From: a virus
Length of the DNA: 64,000 nucleotides
Virus record (IMG/VR): IMGVR_UViG_3300010430_000017
Span: 18,545-82,544 of that record
Strand: one strand, 5' to 3'
Below the pieces are notes generated by a model. It was given only the letters and a program-made list of their open reading frames with translations. It was not told the DNA's origin and did not search any database. The position numbers were made by a program, and so were the translations under genes. This document shows positions 47,026-56,225 of this stretch, piece by piece (position 1 is the first letter of the stretch; each line of letters opens with the position of its first letter).

Positions 47026-47639
47026 TGAAGCAAATTATATATCAAATACTTGTTTGTTGTTTAATTTATACCCAATGTTTTGGTATAAGTTTAATTGGCA
47101 GTGGAATAACTCCTTCGGTGTCCTGTACATGTGAAGTGACAGTCTATGAATCCAGTACGGGGGGGACCTCCGGGGATACAATGAACAGATCATCCGCAGA
47201 GGCGTATGGTGGTATTTTTTATACCCCAACGGATAATATTGATCTTTGCCAATATAAATTTTATCCTAAAAGTGTGACCGGTGATGTTTCGGCTAAGACA
47301 TATAAGGCAACAGTGTATGCTTTATCTGGTACTACGTTAATAACATCATTAGGATCTTCAACTGGCTTGACAGGTAATAATTTATGGGATGCTACAACCC
47401 CGTTGATATTTGATTTTCCTTCAGTAGTGAATCTTGTTGGGTCAACACAATATGCGATAGTTATATGGGTTGACAATGGCGGTTCCCCAGCGTATGACTC
47501 AAGCAACTATTTGACTTTAGGTTATTCTGCAACTGGAGGCACTCCAACTAATATTTACGCTATTTGGAGAGAGGACAAGACTAAGGCGACATCTTCAACA
47601 GACAGGATCACGAAATGGGAGAGCTTTAAATGTCAATAA
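47025..47639 (+). CDS. Secreted beta-sandwich protein (choice-of-anchor-like domain)
   Basis: This encodes 204 residues. A hydrophobic N-terminus (QIIYQILVCCLIYTQCFG) looks like a signal peptide, possibly with a lipobox-like Cys. The rest resembles extracellular beta-sandwich domains of the choice-of-anchor type (KFYPKSVTGDVSAKTYKATV, YAIVIWVDNGGSPAYDSS). It is coupled to the preceding gene by TAATG and has AGGAGG before the ATG. Confidence 0.6.
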   Translation: MKQIIYQILVCCLIYTQCFGISLIGSGITPSVSCTCEVTVYESSTGGTSGDTMNRSSAEAYGGIFYTPTDNIDLCQYKFYPKSVTGDVSAKTYKATVYALSGTTLITSLGSSTGLTGNNLWDATTPLIFDFPSVVNLVGSTQYAIVIWVDNGGSPAYDSSNYLTLGYSATGGTPTNIYAIWREDKTKATSSTDRITKWESFKCQ

Positions 47640-49462
47640 TGAGAATGTTGTTTATTGTATTATTTTTAAGTCTTAGTTCTAATGTGTACTCTGCTCCACG
47701 TTTATTGTTTTCTGATCTCACGTCAGGTCCAGCTACCGGAAACGGCGCAACCGATATGGGCCAACCTGCTGGGGTCAATGGAGCTTTTGTAACTGTATGG
47801 GGATATGGCCTCGGAGCATCTCAGGGAACATCTACCATTACAATAAGTGGAGTGACATCACCTATCATTTACACATGGGGGAATTGTACAAGTATAGATA
47901 AAACAGGAGAAACATATAGTAATTTATATGACTCCCATAAAATGCAATGGGTGTGTTTTCAAATCCCATCAACGGCAAGTGGTTCAAGTGGTATCACAGT
48001 CACTGTTGATGGGGAGACATCAAACATTCTACCGTTTACAATCAGGACTGGGAATATTTATTTCGTTGATGGTTCTGCGGTTGGTGCTGGTACTGGGACA
48101 TATACAGACCCATGGCAATCTCCTGCAAGTTTAGTATCTGAAATATCGGATGAAGACGGTGCAACTTGTTATTTCCGTGAAGGTGTATATGCTAATACTG
48201 AATATGCAAATATAAAAGATTCCGATAAAGCCCTGTTTTATTCTGGCAGTGCAATGGCCGGCACTGCTGCTGCCCCTAATGCATTTTCATCATATCCGAA
48301 CGAAGTGGCAAGCCTCGAAGCGACATATGGAGATGATAAAGACGATGCAGGGTATTTCATGGCATGTTTCCGGGCATACCCATATTTTTCCTGGAAATAT
48401 TTTACAGTTTCGAAAATGAGGTTAGAGGCCAATACTATAATATCAAGGACATGGACAGGGTTTCGTTTTACGGGGAATTTGTGCATTGCAGGTACAGTCC
48501 ACAATTCAGGAACCGGGCACTTTTCTTGTGGTTGGAAAACAACTTCGGTACCTGACCAAATTAATGGGGTACAGTTATACGGGAACATTATAACCGGAGC
48601 AACTGTCGCAGATAAACAAGACCATGCAATTTATTTCGGATGCGCAAAAAATGTGGCTGCCGGGTGGAACTACGTATATGACAACAGCTTCGAAGAAGGA
48701 CCTATGTTCTCAACAAACGTTGAGGGTTCAAATGGGGTGGATTTTTGGCTCCCTGTGGAAAATCTACATATACACGATAATGTAATAGATATGTCCAATC
48801 ATCCATCGAGAGGTATTGGGTTTTTCGAGATGAGGTCTGGATCAACCGCTTATGTGTACAACAACATAATAATCGGGCCTACATTCCCGTCCAGTTCTGG
48901 CATAGCTGCCTACCAGTGCTCTGGTACAGTGGAGTGGTACAACAATACTTTTTATAATACTGGGTATTTCACAGGGGAAACTTTCAGTGCATACTCTATA
49001 TCTGTTCCGGGGGGTAATTATCAGCCTAATGCAAGTTTTAGAAACAACATTATCTACTCTTCTACTGATGCTAATTATTATGTTGGGACATCTGGTACAC
49101 TGGACGACTTCACTCTATCAAACAATTGTTATTACGGGATCGGTTCTTTTGCTGACAACAGTGACGGGGCCGCAACAGACGCAGACGTAAATTCGTATGA
49201 TGGTGATCCTCTTTTTACTCTTAATGGATCTGATTTCACCTTACAAACAAATTCACCACTTAACCCCTCAATCAATCCCGGTGTTGATCTAACAAGTGTA
49301 GTCGACATAGACTTTGTAGGGGCAGAGAGATCTATTCCAATGACAATAGGGGCATATGAATTTTCTGTCGGTGAGATACCTCAATCTTCCCCGACAAAAC
49401 AAATCTCAATTGGAAAACTAATAGACCTTGGTGGCGCAATAAAATTAAATCTTGGTGAATAG
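47630..49462 (+). CDS. Secreted IPT/TIG plus parallel beta-helix protein
   Basis: This encodes 610 residues. A signal peptide (MRMLFIVLFLSLSSNVYSA) is followed by an IPT/TIG-like Ig domain (GVNGAFVTVWGYGLGASQGT, about 45-145). A right-handed beta-helix follows (about 150-575) with the opening IYFVDGSAVGAGTGTYTDPW and many short N-rich strands (YVYNNIII, VEWYNNTFYN). Such helices are found in polysaccharide lyases and spikes. The end has a short extra tail. It overlaps the preceding gene by ten bases. Confidence 0.7.
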   Translation: MSIMRMLFIVLFLSLSSNVYSAPRLLFSDLTSGPATGNGATDMGQPAGVNGAFVTVWGYGLGASQGTSTITISGVTSPIIYTWGNCTSIDKTGETYSNLYDSHKMQWVCFQIPSTASGSSGITVTVDGETSNILPFTIRTGNIYFVDGSAVGAGTGTYTDPWQSPASLVSEISDEDGATCYFREGVYANTEYANIKDSDKALFYSGSAMAGTAAAPNAFSSYPNEVASLEATYGDDKDDAGYFMACFRAYPYFSWKYFTVSKMRLEANTIISRTWTGFRFTGNLCIAGTVHNSGTGHFSCGWKTTSVPDQINGVQLYGNIITGATVADKQDHAIYFGCAKNVAAGWNYVYDNSFEEGPMFSTNVEGSNGVDFWLPVENLHIHDNVIDMSNHPSRGIGFFEMRSGSTAYVYNNIIIGPTFPSSSGIAAYQCSGTVEWYNNTFYNTGYFTGETFSAYSISVPGGNYQPNASFRNNIIYSSTDANYYVGTSGTLDDFTLSNNCYYGIGSFADNSDGAATDADVNSYDGDPLFTLNGSDFTLQTNSPLNPSINPGVDLTSVVDIDFVGAERSIPMTIGAYEFSVGEIPQSSPTKQISIGKLIDLGGAIKLNLGE

Positions 49463-49475
49463 ACAAGGAGAATGT

Positions 49476-49826
49476 ATGGCAAGAGCTAAAGGTTCACAGA
49501 CCCCCGGATACAAAGCAGCTAAGAAAGTACAGGACTCGGAACCTAATTACATAGAGAAGATCCTGAAGTATTCTCCGAAAGCTATGGATATTCTTTTTTA
49601 TCATATTGATAATCCAAGTGAGAATATGAATCTTTCGTTTGGTGCTGCTAAGAAGGTACTTGAAGAACGGAATAGGCTATATAAAGAACTTAAGGATAAA
49701 CTTCCGAAGGATTATATTGTTGAGCCTTCTACTAAGAACAAGGAAATTAAAGGCACTAAGAAAGAAGATGGTAATAACTTGATTACCCTTGAGTACGTAC
49801 CTGACGATGAAGCTGCTGAAGGTTAG
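49476..49826 (+). CDS. Candidate terminase small subunit
   Basis: This encodes 116 residues from ATG 49476 (AAGGAG upstream). A basic N-terminus (ARAKGSQTPGYKAAKKVQ) precedes helices (PKAMDILFYHID, LSFGAAKKVLEERNRLYKEL) and an acidic tail. Position before the large subunit and a helical, DNA-binding look support the call, but no clear HTH is seen. Confidence 0.4.
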   Translation: MARAKGSQTPGYKAAKKVQDSEPNYIEKILKYSPKAMDILFYHIDNPSENMNLSFGAAKKVLEERNRLYKELKDKLPKDYIVEPSTKNKEIKGTKKEDGNNLITLEYVPDDEAAEG

Positions 49827-49829
49827 TTA

Positions 49830-50168
49830 ATGAAGTTTTCATATAAGAATTGTAAAAATCCTAAAACTTGCAGAGATTTTCTTGTTGTCTGTGAGAAATA
49901 TTCAGACGTATCAAAAGAAAGTATAGAGAGTATGGTTAATCCTGAGTATTTTTTCAAATGCCACAACAAAGAAGAAGTTGATGAAGTAAATATTTATGTT
50001 GTTTCTGAAAGAGATCTCCCGGATAGTATTATGGGGTGCAGATATTGTGGTGTAATCTTCAATGATGGCAAATATGATGGTTTTACTTTTAATTATGCTC
50101 AGTCAAGAGTAATTCATGACTGTTATAGTACTTATGCTATAGGTGATGGCGAGTACATGTTTAGTTAA
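49830..50168 (+). CDS. Hypothetical protein before TerL
   Basis: This encodes 112 residues with scattered Cys (NCKNPKTCRDFLVVCEKY, MGCRYCGVIF). No domain recognised. It starts four bases after the preceding stop. Confidence 0.5.
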   Translation: MKFSYKNCKNPKTCRDFLVVCEKYSDVSKESIESMVNPEYFFKCHNKEEVDEVNIYVVSERDLPDSIMGCRYCGVIFNDGKYDGFTFNYAQSRVIHDCYSTYAIGDGEYMFS

Positions 50169-50288
50169 AAAGATTTTCCTGTCTCTCTTTCATTTAATAC
50201 CTTATTATATAAGAGAGCGGGGAAAGTGAACGAAGGAGGAGGTCGTTACGATTCGATCTAAGATCTATCCCCACCAGAAAAATCTTTT
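50169..50288. other. Multi-branched structured element upstream of TerL
   Basis: About 120 bases can fold as one unit. An outer 10-bp stem (AAAAGATTTT/AAAATCTTTT) encloses a CTCTCTT/AAGAGAG hairpin and a GGGA/TCCC stem. Inside that stem are an AACGA/TCGTT hairpin, whose loop contains AGGAGG, and a GATC/GATC mini-hairpin. It could be a packaging-site DNA element, a structured RNA or an mRNA control element. Confidence 0.45.
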
Positions 50289-50294
50289 GTTAGG

Positions 50295-50396
50295 ATGGTG
50301 GGAATTTTTGGTATTTCTGATAGAGCTTTAAGGGCCTTGTGCAGAAGTGAGTATGAATATATCAAAGAATATAAGTCTTTCAGGATAGTGAGGTGA
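50295..50396 (+). CDS. Possible 33-residue leader ORF before TerL
   Basis: ATG 50295 to TGA 50396 encodes MVGIFGISDRALRALCRSEY followed by 13 more residues. No good SD lies before it. It ends three bases before the TerL ATG and could be a remnant or a leader peptide. Confidence 0.25.
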   Translation: MVGIFGISDRALRALCRSEYEYIKEYKSFRIVR

Positions 50397-50398
50397 AT

Positions 50399-51919
50399 AT
50401 GTCATTAGGTCCTTGTTCGGAACGACAAGCACAAATTTTAAAGAATAATTCTGACGTGCTTCTAATGGGTGGTGGAGCCGGATCTGGCAAGAGTTATCTA
50501 CTACACCTTATAGCAGCTAATTATTTGGACTGACCTAACTACCGGGCAACTTTCATTCGTAGAACTACTCCTCAGTTAATGAAGCCTGGTAACTTGTGGG
50601 ACACAGGTAAAAAAGTATTTAGTCAGCTTGGTATGCATAATGGTGTAAACTACAATCCAAAATGGAAACAAGGTGATCAAAAGTTAGTTGTGTGGGGGCA
50701 TGGACCGGTAATAGAATACTCACATTGTCAACATATAAAGGATCTCGACAACTATCAAGGTTCACAGATGACAACTTTTTTGGTAGATGAGGGGACCCAG
50801 CTTGAATGGGAAATGATCTCATATTTGTTTTCAAGAATGAGATCAGACTCTAAGTATAAATCAAGAATGGTCATAAGTTGTAACCCGTCATACGATCACA
50901 TGCTCAGAAAAATGGTGGACTTTTATGTAGATGACGAGGGGTTTCCTATAGAAGATAAGTTAGGTATTGAAAGGTATTTCTATGTAATAAATGATGTCCC
51001 GGTTTTTGGTGACACATCAGAGGAACTTATAGAAAGATATCCTCTAATGGCTGAAGGGTTGGATGGGGACATTATCCCTCCAATGAGCTTTTCATTTATT
51101 GCCTCAAACGTATATCAAAACCCTATTTTATTGAAAAACAACCCTCGCTACCTAAGTGCATTGAAAGGTCTTGGTGAACTTGAAAGAAAAGTACTTCTTG
51201 ATGGATGCTGGAATGTCAAACCGGAAAGTGCTTCCTATTTCAAAAGAGAATGGTTACAGAAATGGGATAAGATCCCTCTTGGTAGTAAGTTCCGTGGATG
51301 GGACAAGGCGAATACCCCTGTTTCAAAAGACTCTGCTAATAAATATCCCGACTTTACTGCATGTACCGGGATGGTTAAGACAGCAGAAGGTGATATAGTG
51401 ATTATAGGGGACCATCATGAAGATAACAAAGATAAAGATGATGGGGTGTACGGTAGGTTTAGAGAGCTTCCAGGAAGAAGGAATCAGATTATGTTAAGAC
51501 AGGCACAATGGGACGGACCTGATTGTACCGTGGTCTTAGCGCAAGATCCGAACGGTAAGTTCGAGTTTGAGGAAAGTGTTAAATTTTTTAATAGTCACGG
51601 GTTCATAGTTAAAAAAGATCCAGCAATTGTATCCTCAAGTAAATTAACTAAATATAGTGCATTTAGTTCTGCTTGTGAAAACGGTACTGTGGGGATTGTA
51701 GAAAGTTCTTTCCACCCAGACACTCTTGAAGATTTTTATAAATGTCATGAAAGATTCACAGGTTTACGGAGTAGTCGTACTTACAAAGACGATATTCCTG
51801 ATAGCACAGCATCAACCTTTGCTGTAGCATCCCAATCACAACACATCCCAATAGTTTGTCGTAACCAGATACAATCAGATACAATATCAAGAAACATTAT
51901 AGAAAAGAGAAATCAATAA
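50399..51919 (+). CDS. Terminase large subunit, interrupted by in-frame TGA at codon 45
   Basis: This is the packaging ATPase-nuclease. From ATG 50399 (GAGGTGAAT upstream) the frame reads to the Walker A GGGAGSGKS (about residues 24-32), then LAANYLD-type text and TGA at 50531-50533. The same frame continues as PNYRATFIRRT with no frame change. Later motifs are TTFLVDEGTQLEWE (Walker B region), the nuclease-type RGWDKANTP near 300, and VVLAQDPNGKFEFEES. The part after the first internal ATG (50579) lacks Walker A and has no SD. Explanations are a nonsense mutation, an assembly error, or read-through; the next base is C, the leakiest context for UGA. The gene identity is firm. Confidence 0.85.
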
Positions 51920-51933
51920 TCAAGGGGGCAGTA

Positions 51934-52320
51934 TTGTTTAAAATATTTGAAGGTACTCAAGAGAGTACAAACGAGAATTATAAAACCATCAATTTTAAAT
52001 CTCTGAAGATGAAAGATGTCACAAAACTTTGTAAGATTCTCAACAAGCTTTACGAGGAAGGCTACAAAATTAAGGAAGAATTCTCACCAAGAGAATGTCC
52101 GAAAATTCCTCAACTGTTGAATCTCAAGTTCATTAAAGAAACCAAAACTCCAGAGAAGGAAATTTCTGTGGAGAAAGAAATTAAGACACTTAATTTCGAG
52201 GATCTTAAGACATTAGATGAAATGAAATCTTTCGCTGCATCAAATAATATAGAAATTCCAGAGGACATTACTCACTGGAGACAGGTAAAAAAATTCATCA
52301 AAGAGAATCTTTCTGAATAA
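51934..52320 (+). CDS. Hypothetical protein between terminase and portal, TTG start
   Basis: This encodes 128 residues, charged and helical, from a TTG at 51934 (AAGGGGG upstream). The C-terminal 40 residues (LDEMKSFAASNNIEIPEDI, VKKFIKENL) look like a HeH/LEM-type helical module often found in phage structural or DNA-linked proteins. The alternative internal ATG has no SD. Confidence 0.55.
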   Translation: MFKIFEGTQESTNENYKTINFKSLKMKDVTKLCKILNKLYEEGYKIKEEFSPRECPKIPQLLNLKFIKETKTPEKEISVEKEIKTLNFEDLKTLDEMKSFAASNNIEIPEDITHWRQVKKFIKENLSE

Positions 52321-52342
52321 TTAAACTTGAGGAACACTACGA

Positions 52343-54016
52343 ATGACTTCATATAATAAAGAACTTGCGGATTCACTTAAGAAATTTGAAGAGAGGGGTG
52401 TTTCTCGGGATATTATTCTCACTGACAATGATATCCATAAATCTGAATCTTATAGGGGCGTTGCGCCATTAACTAACCTAAGAAGGGAAGTAGGGCAACC
52501 GCATGTTGTGTCATCTAATAGGTTCATCGACGATCAAAGGAAAACTGATCTCAAGATACCAACGAGGTGGTGTACATATGATAATATGTACGTAGATGAT
52601 TGCGTATATAATTCAGTTGATATCACTAATCTTTTAGTAATAACTGCCTTGTACGGAGGAAAATATGTTCCTGGACCTTCTAATAGTGAAGCAAGTAAAA
52701 TAGCCGCTGACTTCGGTAATTATAATCTCAGGAACCTCAGTTATGGTACGTATCTTGAGTTCCTACAAGACGCTGCCACTGATTTAAAAGACGGTTTTAG
52801 TATTCAGTACCCAGTGTACGAGAAAAGGAAATATGGTCCATATAAAGGCTCCTGGTGCTTAAGAAAACTATCACCGAGGGATCAGAAAAGCATTTATGGG
52901 TGGGTTTGGAATAAAGATCAAACGGAACTAATGGGTGTTGTTCAAAAGCCAAGAATAACACAATCCAGACAGTTCAAGAATGTGGGTTATAAAGACGGTC
53001 TTACTCTTTTAAGCAATGGTAAAGTTTATGAGTGCGACTATCCATACATGCCCTTGAAAGAGATCCTGCACTTTAAGTACAATAGTACTAATAATAACCC
53101 TCAAGGTGATTCCCCACTAAACCATTGTTATACTGCTTGGATGGAGAAAAGATTAATTGAGGAATATGAATGCATCGGGATTGGTAAGGATCTTGGGGGT
53201 ATCGTAGTACTGAGAGTCCCTTCTGAACTCATTTCTAAAGCTAACGACCCACAGAATTACCCGGATGCTGCTACTGAGTATCAGGCATTACAAGAAGATA
53301 CTGCTGACCTGCATGCTGGTAGAAACTCATTTATCATGCTTACCTCTGATTCATATCAAGATAGTAAGAAATACATGTACGACTTTGAACTAAAAGGTAT
53401 AGACGGCCAAGGAAAACAGTATCAGACAAGTGACATTATAGATCAGAAGAGAAAAAGCATTTATAATTGTTTTGGGACTGGCTTTCTTCTTTTGGGTCAA
53501 GACAGTGTAGGGAGTTATAATCTATCCTCAAATGCCACAAGTACTCATGGGTATTATGTAGAGAGAAATATTCTTCAGAAAATTAACGTCCTTAATAATC
53601 AATTACTACCGAGACTCCTTGGAATTAATAAAGTGTATCTTGACTACGAGGATATGCCTGTATTCCAACCTATTTCTCCTACCGAATCCAATAAAGATGA
53701 ATTAAGTAAGGTCGTTCAGAGAGTGGGTTCTGTTCTTAAACTAACACCAGAAGCCCTGACTGTTGTTTATGAGGAGATGGGTTGGCCCACTGATGGTATT
53801 GATGATCTTGATTTCACAAGTAAAGGTGAGAGCAGGTCAGGCGATGGAAAAGGCACTTCTGGAACAGGAGATTCTCAAGGAGGAGGAGGCGCTAATAGTA
53901 CTTCTAATATGGAAAACACAGATATGTCTAAGACATTGGTTTTTGAATCAGAGGATAATAACCAAATCACATTAATAAATACAGAGACTGGTGAGCCTAT
54001 CTTTATTGATAAATAA
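52343..54016 (+). CDS. Portal protein (DUF935/Mu gp29-like)
   Basis: This encodes 557 residues. LNHCYTAWMEKRLIEEYECIGIGKDLGGIVV and the later DIIDQKRKSIYNCFGTGFLLLGQ with VERNILQKINVLNNQLLPRLL are typical of the DUF935 portal group. The portal forms the dodecameric ring for DNA entry and exit. The last 70 residues are Gly/Ser-rich and flexible (SGDGKGTSGTGDSQGGGG). It sits in the usual place between terminase and protease. Confidence 0.85.
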   Translation: MTSYNKELADSLKKFEERGVSRDIILTDNDIHKSESYRGVAPLTNLRREVGQPHVVSSNRFIDDQRKTDLKIPTRWCTYDNMYVDDCVYNSVDITNLLVITALYGGKYVPGPSNSEASKIAADFGNYNLRNLSYGTYLEFLQDAATDLKDGFSIQYPVYEKRKYGPYKGSWCLRKLSPRDQKSIYGWVWNKDQTELMGVVQKPRITQSRQFKNVGYKDGLTLLSNGKVYECDYPYMPLKEILHFKYNSTNNNPQGDSPLNHCYTAWMEKRLIEEYECIGIGKDLGGIVVLRVPSELISKANDPQNYPDAATEYQALQEDTADLHAGRNSFIMLTSDSYQDSKKYMYDFELKGIDGQGKQYQTSDIIDQKRKSIYNCFGTGFLLLGQDSVGSYNLSSNATSTHGYYVERNILQKINVLNNQLLPRLLGINKVYLDYEDMPVFQPISPTESNKDELSKVVQRVGSVLKLTPEALTVVYEEMGWPTDGIDDLDFTSKGESRSGDGKGTSGTGDSQGGGGANSTSNMENTDMSKTLVFESEDNNQITLINTETGEPIFIDK

Positions 54017-54070
54017 TGAAAGAAGTTCTTGTGGGAACACTCAACTAAAAGGAAAGTAAGGAAGTCCATT

Positions 54071-54919
54071 ATGACAGAGAAGGAAGAACAGAAAACTATT
54101 ATTTCAGAAGAGGTTGTACAGAAAGCTACCTTCGAGGATATGAAAGGGCTTCTTCGTGGTGCCATCAGAGAGAAGTTCATCTTCGAGAACGGGAGTTTTT
54201 GGAATGTGGATTTCGACCCGTCGAAGGTTTATTTTGATGTGGAGTATTATGAGTACAAAGACGGGAAAGAGAGGTGGTACTCTCAAACCTATTCAGTCCC
54301 TTATTCCATTGACGGTGTTACTGTATCTTTAGGGAATAACCCAAAAAGAGTGGAGAAAGAAACGAAGTACACGGAACTTAAAGATAAAAATCCCATTTTC
54401 GAAGAAGATGGTGATATCAATAAAGAAAAAGATTCTTCTTGGGTTGAAGATATTATAGAGAGGGTTTTTAAGAAGTTCAAAAAGGAAGACCCCATAAAAG
54501 ATATCACAAAAGTACAAAACGGTGATTTTTATATTGAAAAGTTCAACGAAGAAAAAATGATCTCTTACGAACCTTTGTACACAAGTCCTGATGTAGCGGA
54601 CGCTGTTGGTGAAGGTATGACAGAAGAGGAATCCCTCAAGATGGTAAAACAGATGAAAGAGAAGATAGAAAAAGGGGTGTTGGAGTTCAATCTCTTTCAT
54701 AAAGTTAAGTCAGAATCCGCTGAGTGGGTGGATTGTTTTTCCAATCCCTGGCCTTCTTGTTTTGTTGGTGAGCAAGAAGTGCTGAAGTCTCAACCTGTCG
54801 GTGTCCTGCAATGGAAGAATAAAGAAGCCTGGGAACTAAGAAAGCAAGGAATTATTAAAGGGCCAAGTATCGAAGGAAAAGCTGGAAATAGAAGAGTTGT
54901 AGGAGAAGATGATGCCTAA
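54071..54919 (+). CDS. XkdF-like prohead protease
   Basis: This encodes 282 residues from ATG 54071 (AAGGAA upstream); a longer frame from TTG 54029 lacks an SD. The C-terminal third (SAEWVDCFSNPWPSCFVGE, VGVLQWKNKEAWELRKQG, IIKGPSIEGKAG) matches the XkdF pattern, a putative serine protease of PBSX-type phages that processes the prohead. The highly charged N-terminal two-thirds are unrelated to known XkdF domains. Position between portal and scaffold fits. Confidence 0.65.
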   Translation: MTEKEEQKTIISEEVVQKATFEDMKGLLRGAIREKFIFENGSFWNVDFDPSKVYFDVEYYEYKDGKERWYSQTYSVPYSIDGVTVSLGNNPKRVEKETKYTELKDKNPIFEEDGDINKEKDSSWVEDIIERVFKKFKKEDPIKDITKVQNGDFYIEKFNEEKMISYEPLYTSPDVADAVGEGMTEEESLKMVKQMKEKIEKGVLEFNLFHKVKSESAEWVDCFSNPWPSCFVGEQEVLKSQPVGVLQWKNKEAWELRKQGIIKGPSIEGKAGNRRVVGEDDA

Positions 54920-55538
54920 CAAATTAGATGAGATTAAGTGCAAAGATAAAGTAAAAAAGGTAAAAACATACCTTGAAGATGTTGATATCGCAGCGGTTGC
55001 TATGACTTCCGGTGCGGGGGCTTGTAGCCAGATGAATGACCCATACATCCTTAAATCAAAAGAAAATGAGTTAACTGAAGAACAGATCGAGATACTTAAA
55101 AAAATTGGTGAGTATAGTAAGTTAGATAAAACAATCGAGGAAGAAAAGGAAGAAACTATGGATGAAGATCTGAAAAAAGAACTTGATGACCAGAAGAAAG
55201 AAACAGAAGCCCTTCAGAAGAAACTTAATGATGCTCTTAAACTTGTCGAGAAGGAGCAGGTGGAGAAAGAGACTCTGAAAGTAGAAAAGATGATCACTGA
55301 TTTTGAATTTGAAGAAGAGATGAAGACCTCTATCGCCAAGTTCATGATTAAAATTGAGGAAGAGGAGAGAGGAGATCTTATCAAAGCTTTTGCTTTCTTG
55401 AAAGAATTCACAACCAAAAAAGAAGAAACTGACACTATCGAGGACCAGGTCACTAAGGAAAAAGGATCTGATGCAATTGATGAGAATATTGAAAAATCTG
55501 TAAATGAGAAAATCACCTCTTACAGAAATTCTAAATAA
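54912..55538 (+). CDS. Scaffolding protein
   Basis: This encodes 208 residues. The opening LEDVDIAAVAMTSGAGACS recalls the XkdF-type self-cleavage or capsid-linked segment, and most of the rest is a Glu/Lys coiled coil (DEDLKKELDDQKKETEALQK), as in phage scaffolds. ATG 54912 has better SD spacing than ATG 54909. It overlaps the protease gene and precedes decoration and capsid genes. Confidence 0.65.
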   Translation: MPNKLDEIKCKDKVKKVKTYLEDVDIAAVAMTSGAGACSQMNDPYILKSKENELTEEQIEILKKIGEYSKLDKTIEEEKEETMDEDLKKELDDQKKETEALQKKLNDALKLVEKEQVEKETLKVEKMITDFEFEEEMKTSIAKFMIKIEEEERGDLIKAFAFLKEFTTKKEETDTIEDQVTKEKGSDAIDENIEKSVNEKITSYRNSK

Positions 55539-55553
55539 TAGAAAGGAATAAAC

Positions 55554-56225
55554 ATGCCTGATTTAACTAATGGTACTACAAGAGACAAATATTCTGAACT
55601 TGTAAAAGGTTATAATAAATTCGAAGATCAGTTCGGTGTGAATTATAGTAAAGCAACTGTTCCTGTGGAAGGGAGTGGTGATGTAGATAATATTGGTCTG
55701 CCTCTGATGTGGAGCGAGAGTGATGCTGCTTTTATTGAATTTGCAGCTAACGCTGATTGGGTTGCTGATACGGTAACGGCTGTCGGTGACGTAGTTAAAC
55801 CAACCACACAGAATGGGTATGAGTATATTTGTACAGGTATCTCTGGTGATGCAAAAACTCACGCAACTACAGAACCTGTATGGCCCACTATCCCCGGTGT
55901 CCTTATCACAGATGATGTTGTTATTTGGCAGTGCAGAGCAGCCTACTCAGGAAATGGTATAGACTCTCCTCTTTCTGATGGCGCACATATTTGTGTCGTT
56001 ATTGGCCCCGCTGAAGGTGCTGGTTTTAATTATGAAGATACCACACTTAGTTCCACAGCAGTCAATATGACTGTTATGTTTAGAGGCCCCGCTGCCCTCG
56101 CAAAAGATGGTTTCGAATGGGGATCTACTGCAGCTGCTGACCAGGGTGAATTCTATAAACAGCTTGAGAAACAGGGGATTGCTCTTATTGAGAGTGGAAC
56201 TACTGTTGCTCCTACTTTTGTATAA
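55554..56225 (+). CDS. Head decoration protein with inserted CBM-like domain
   Basis: This encodes 223 residues. The outer parts (DLTNGTTRDKYSEL..., GFNYEDTTLSSTAVNMTVMF, GPAALAKDGFEW) suit a lambda-D-like decoration protein. A segment at about 64-125 (WVADTVTAVGDVVKPTTQNG, HATTEPVWPTIPG, DDVVIWQC) reads as the small carbohydrate-binding-like module often inserted in phage surface proteins. It lies directly before the capsid gene with the same AGAAAGGAAT SD. Confidence 0.65.
   Translation: MPDLTNGTTRDKYSELVKGYNKFEDQFGVNYSKATVPVEGSGDVDNIGLPLMWSESDAAFIEFAANADWVADTVTAVGDVVKPTTQNGYEYICTGISGDAKTHATTEPVWPTIPGVLITDDVVIWQCRAAYSGNGIDSPLSDGAHICVVIGPAEGAGFNYEDTTLSSTAVNMTVMFRGPAALAKDGFEWGSTAAADQGEFYKQLEKQGIALIESGTTVAPTFV

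Noticed and set aside
49452-49475. Upstream start for the candidate small terminase
   Set aside because: The in-frame start at 49452 overlaps the beta-helix gene and has no SD; ATG 49476 has AAGGAG at normal spacing.
50399-51919. General reassignment of TGA to Trp in this phage
   Set aside because: Many genes end in TGA at overlaps with clear starts, and the SSB-like protein ends DDDIPF followed by TGA. Trp is encoded by TGG throughout.
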